This document shows positions 5,573 to 8,469 of a DNA stretch of 8,469 nt, piece after piece. Source of the DNA: Chloroflexota bacterium (GTDB lineage Bacteria > Chloroflexota > Dehalococcoidia > Lucifugimonadales > Lucifugimonadaceae). Below the pieces are notes generated by a model. The model was given only the letters and a program-made list of their open reading frames with translations, ran no database searches and was not told the origin of the DNA. A program made the translations under genes and the position numbers. The stretch covers positions 2,346 to 10,814 of the forward strand of contig PCAX01000037.1 of assembly GCA_002730795.1 (NCBI GenBank), given 5' to 3'. Numbering within the stretch: the first letter of the stretch is position 1; every line of letters begins with the position of its first letter.

Positions 5573-6829
5573 TTATATCTTTTTACTCATTGGTAAAATA
5601 ATTGATAAAAAGGTTCCAAGTGTGGCGATTGCTGTTGAGTAAACAATGACTCCCTTAAAAAGGAACTGTTCGTATAGAAATCCTCCAAAAACAGGAGATA
5701 TTGCTCCAATAATCGCTAATCCGGCAAACATTAACGCAGTTCCAGAACCTTCCATTCCTGCCGGAACCTGATCCATTGTTGCAGCTGTAATTATCGGCAT
5801 TACAGAGAAAAAAAACACACCCAACAAGGCAATTAATATTGTCATAGGTAAACCTGAATCAAAAAACATAAACATAAAAATCAGAATAGACATAGTTCCC
5901 ATCGCTATAGTTATCACTGGTTTTCTTCCAAATTTATCTGATATCAGCCCCATGATCGGTGTTGATACAATCCCAGCTAGGGTAATCAGGGCAACGTGTA
6001 GCCCAATCGCGAAATTAGAATAGTCCAACACTTCTTTCATATGCAAAACCAAAAAAATTTGAAATGCTGTATGAACTGCTCCACGGCATGCTCCCAGAAA
6101 TACCATACCTAGTATACGAAAATTTGTTACTAATGCCTTAGCACCAATAATGTATACACTAAACGATGGGTTTTCTTTTACTTCAACACCTGCCGACCTA
6201 AAAAAAATTAAAACGGATAAACCCGTAATTAGCATGGGAATAGAAAGTCCCATCGCTATAAATTGCCAATCCCATCCACCAAATTTCCACCCTAAAATCG
6301 TTCCTCCCAACAAAAACCCTATAATGATGGGGCTAATTGTATTACCGACTTGAGCTCCCGATAAGTGAGCCGCCAGCGCCAGTCCTTTCCGTTCGGGGTA
6401 TCTCGCCGCAAGTGTTCCAAAGGCCGGAGCATGCCATAAACTAGTCCCAAAGCCCAACAAGGTAACTGCAGATACCGTCATCCAATACCAAGATGAAATA
6501 CCAAGGATTAAATAACCCAGGGCTACCAGAACCATTGAGCTAAACAAAATTAAAGCGATACGTTTTCTGTAAATATCAGAAAGAATTCCAGCCGGGATGT
6601 TCGCAATACCAGAAGCTATTGTTTGCATACTAAATAATCCACCCAAAGCCACTTCGCTTAAACCCAACGTAGCTTTTATGCTAGGCGACATTACTAGTAA
6701 TGCACCTTGTCCAAAATGTTTCATTCCATGCCCTACAGAAAGACCATACATCAAAGAAAAAGATTGTCGATTATTGGTATCTTTGGCTTTATCTCGGACG
6801 TGAGATTTTGATGAACTCGTCTTCTTCAT
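5573..6829 (-). CDS. MFS transporter, 12 TM, FSR/exporter-like
   Basis: 418 residues with twelve hydrophobic stretches and a charged N-terminal cytoplasmic tail (1-22). The inner-membrane MFS fold is shown by motif A between TM2 and TM3, GILSDIYRKR (81-90), and its echo in the second half, GLISDKFGRK (294-303). The start of TM1, SVGHGMKHFGQGALLVMSPSIKATLGLSEVALGGLF, resembles the fosmidomycin-resistance-type branch of the superfamily, which are proton-driven exporters; the substrate here is unknown. Asn19-Asn20 and several Ser residues make the tail polar with no signal peptide. Its ATG overlaps the end of the aminotransferase gene by four bases (ATGA, 6826-6829), the classic layout for translational coupling, so the two proteins probably work on one compound. 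An antiporter or sugar-permease role cannot be excluded. Confidence 0.93.
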   Translation of the reverse strand: MKKTSSSKSHVRDKAKDTNNRQSFSLMYGLSVGHGMKHFGQGALLVMSPSIKATLGLSEVALGGLFSMQTIASGIANIPAGILSDIYRKRIALILFSSMVLVALGYLILGISSWYWMTVSAVTLLGFGTSLWHAPAFGTLAARYPERKGLALAAHLSGAQVGNTISPIIIGFLLGGTILGWKFGGWDWQFIAMGLSIPMLITGLSVLIFFRSAGVEVKENPSFSVYIIGAKALVTNFRILGMVFLGACRGAVHTAFQIFLVLHMKEVLDYSNFAIGLHVALITLAGIVSTPIMGLISDKFGRKPVITIAMGTMSILIFMFMFFDSGLPMTILIALLGVFFFSVMPIITAATMDQVPAGMEGSGTALMFAGLAIIGAISPVFGGFLYEQFLFKGVIVYSTAIATLGTFLSIILPMSKKI

Positions 6830-8199
6830 TTAGATAAATGTATGTTCCCTTCCACCGCATGTAAAGATTCGTCAATTATTGAACACATATGATCAATTTC
6901 CACTTTAGAAATAGTTAATGGAGGAGAAATTGGCAATATGAAGGCAGGAACCCTGATCCACATACCGCGTTTTTTTAGTTCATCTGTGAGCATATTATTC
7001 ACGCCTAATTCGTTAGGATAATGCTCTTTTGTCGAACGATCTGCAACAAGTTCAATACCCTGAATAAGTCCAACACCCCTAACATCTCCGATTATTGGAT
7101 GCCGCCCCATTAATTCATTAAGGTTTTCTGTGAGTTGTTCCCCCCTGAGACGCGCATTCTCAATAAGTTTCTCGTTTTCAATGATTTCCAAATTTTTCAG
7201 GGCTGCTGCTGCCCCTCCTGGATGTGACGCAAATGTAAAAGCATGGCTCCATGTCCGTTCTGGGCCACCAGAAAAAGCATTCGCTACAGATTTCGTGGCA
7301 ATAGTACCACCGACAGGAAAGTATCCTGATGTGATTCCTTTAGCAAAACTCATAATATCAGGAACTGTTTTTACGAAATCAGAGCCAAACCATGTCCCCA
7401 ATCTCCCAAATCCAGTAATAACTTCATCGAATACGAGCAAAACCCCATATTTATCACATATTTCCCTAACCATTGGCCAATAGTTACTAGGTGGCACTAC
7501 CCCTCCCAAAGGCTGTGACACAGGTTCCCCAATTATTGCGCTTACAGAATCAGGACCCTCAAATAAAATAGCATCTTCAATTGCCTTGGCACTTAATTCT
7601 CCACATTCTTCCTCGGACGAGGAATTAAATTCACAGCGGTAGAAGTTAGGTTGAGGAACAGTGACGACATGAGAAGGTCTGGGTTGATAATCCGTTCTAG
7701 GAAAGCCTGGATGACCACCCAACCACATTGTATGGTATGTTGCACCATGATAGCTACCTCTTCTCGAAATGACTTTATATCTCCCTTTGTCTCCACATCT
7801 CATATGGTATGCCTGAGCCAATTTTAAACTTGATTCATTCGCTAAACTTCCTCCCTGAGAAAAAAATGTCCTTGAAAGATCTCCGGGGGTTATTTCGGCG
7901 AGTTTTGATGCTAATCTCACTGTGGCAGGTGTCACACCAGCATATACATCCATCGAAACTTTAGATAATTGCTCATAAATGGCCTTTGCTATTTCTTTTC
8001 TACCATGTCCTACATTCCGGAAATACATCCCGCTAATTCCATCAATATATGTATTCCCCTCGGTATCGGTAATGTATATACCATTACCAGAATCTATTAT
8101 TAATGGGCCACCTTCTTCCGCCATTTGCACTGTATTAAACATTTGGATGAACATGTGATCCAAAGCCTGTTGTCTTAGAGATTTGTTTTTTTCTTCCAT
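6826..8199 (-). CDS. Class III PLP-dependent aminotransferase
   Basis: 457 residues, normal for the omega-amino-acid:pyruvate and related branch that moves an amino group from an omega-amine to a keto acid. PLP-site elements are SQGGSLANE (114-122), SYHGAT (149-154, aromatic stacking on the ring), the Asp258 of FDEVITGFGR that protonates the pyridine nitrogen, and Schiff-base Lys287 in SFAKGITSGYFPVGG. Thr in HAFTFASHPGG matches the phosphate contact. In the first motif the usual GSEANE reads GSLANE, with Leu for Glu. DVRGVGLIQGIEL near residue 357 is the C-terminal domain signature. ATG at 8199 has AGAGGA 9 nt upstream. It starts 16 nt after the epimerase-like gene and overlaps the MFS gene. 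The exact substrate pair cannot be inferred. Confidence 0.95.
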   Translation of the reverse strand: MEEKNKSLRQQALDHMFIQMFNTVQMAEEGGPLIIDSGNGIYITDTEGNTYIDGISGMYFRNVGHGRKEIAKAIYEQLSKVSMDVYAGVTPATVRLASKLAEITPGDLSRTFFSQGGSLANESSLKLAQAYHMRCGDKGRYKVISRRGSYHGATYHTMWLGGHPGFPRTDYQPRPSHVVTVPQPNFYRCEFNSSSEEECGELSAKAIEDAILFEGPDSVSAIIGEPVSQPLGGVVPPSNYWPMVREICDKYGVLLVFDEVITGFGRLGTWFGSDFVKTVPDIMSFAKGITSGYFPVGGTIATKSVANAFSGGPERTWSHAFTFASHPGGAAAALKNLEIIENEKLIENARLRGEQLTENLNELMGRHPIIGDVRGVGLIQGIELVADRSTKEHYPNELGVNNMLTDELKKRGMWIRVPAFILPISPPLTISKVEIDHMCSIIDESLHAVEGNIHLSK

Positions 8200-8215
8200 T
8201 TACTGTTATCCTCTG

Positions 8216-8469
8216 CTAATGCCAACGACAGAACTTGCCACTTTCTAAGTTATTCTGGTATATCAGTATAACTTCGTTGCCACAAATTAAATTAAAATTA
8301 TTACGATTAAATACTTTTCCAATGGTTATTGAAAGTTCCTTTAAGGTCACAGGATTAGATTTACAAAAATCAATAATTTTATTTTTTACATTAGATTCAA
8401 TAACTTTTATTATACCTGATATAAAATCTCTAATATGCATTGTATCAAGAAAATTATTTCCATCTCCAG
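8216..8469 (-). CDS. Extended SDR / NAD-dependent epimerase-dehydratase, C-terminal part only
   Basis: The minus-strand frame is open to the window edge; reading in from 8467 it gives GDGNNFLDTMHIRDFISGIIKVIES, which matches the 'GDG...R.F.HV.D...' segment that precedes the C-terminal helix of UDP-sugar epimerases and dehydratases. The ATG at 8440 falls inside this conserved block and so is not the start. About 83 residues are visible. After KIIDFCKSNPVTLKELSITIGKVF the usual substrate-domain end (a P...R...D...GW pattern) is missing and the protein stops at KFCRWH, which could be a diverged or shortened end. The Rossmann domain and YxxxK lie beyond the window. The TAG stop is 16 nt from the aminotransferase start, so the genes form one operon with the MFS gene. 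Confidence 0.7.
   Translation of the reverse strand, partial: GDGNNFLDTMHIRDFISGIIKVIESNVKNKIIDFCKSNPVTLKELSITIGKVFNRNNFNLICGNEVILIYQNNLESGKFCRWH

Noticed and set aside
7130..7483. Plus-strand open frame of 117 codons inside the aminotransferase gene
   Set aside because: Antisense to a clear class III aminotransferase including its PLP lysine region; no recognisable protein.
8216..8440. A complete 74-residue gene starting at the ATG at 8440
   Set aside because: The frame is open upstream to the window edge and the upstream residues (GDGNNFLDT) continue an epimerase motif, so it is a fragment of a longer gene.

Overview
The window is AT-rich bacterial DNA with short intergenic gaps, Shine-Dalgarno-led genes and GTG/TTG starts. 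It looks like ordinary chromosome carrying a possible small accessory module. The groES/groEL pair (GroEL tail rich in Pro/Gly and ending GGGMDF), the SDR and the class III aminotransferase recall uncultured marine Chloroflexota (Dehalococcoidia/SAR202-like) lineages. That placement is only an impression from protein style; no phylogeny was possible.

Layout, left to right. (1) 1-1144, plus strand: the C-terminal part of a classical short-chain dehydrogenase/reductase, then a small SAM-dependent methyltransferase 31 nt downstream, probably co-transcribed. (2) 1145-1512: a 368-nt gap with a good sigma70-like promoter and two short palindromes but no recognisable CIRCE element. (3) 1513-3480: groES (GTG start) and groEL, a bicistronic chaperonin operon ended by a hairpin that can also serve the convergent gene. 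GC content falls from about 48% to about 38% inside groEL near position 2280 (hand count). (4) 3556-5370: two divergent genes, a DUF5343-like protein (minus) and an orphan ParB/KorB-like DNA-binding protein (plus, TTG start). They share a 222-nt intergenic region full of repeated TTTGGAAT elements and two perfect inverted repeats arranged around a clear promoter. (5) 5371-5572: a 202-nt convergent gap with three consecutive hairpins, including a 33-bp near-perfect palindrome. (6) 5573-8469, minus strand: an operon reading leftward, with the C-terminal end of an extended-SDR/NAD-dependent epimerase-like protein, a class III PLP aminotransferase and a 12-TM MFS transporter. The last two overlap by ATGA.

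How the parts may work together. GroES/GroEL form the folding chamber. The epimerase-like protein, aminotransferase and exporter-like MFS protein are tightly coupled and may make or process and move one small amino compound; the substrate is unknown. The DUF5343/ParB-like pair is the least explained part. The ParB-like protein is the natural candidate to bind the repeats and control both divergent genes, but nothing in the window shows what the DUF5343-like protein does. No tRNA, rRNA, CRISPR array, transposase or integrase was seen.
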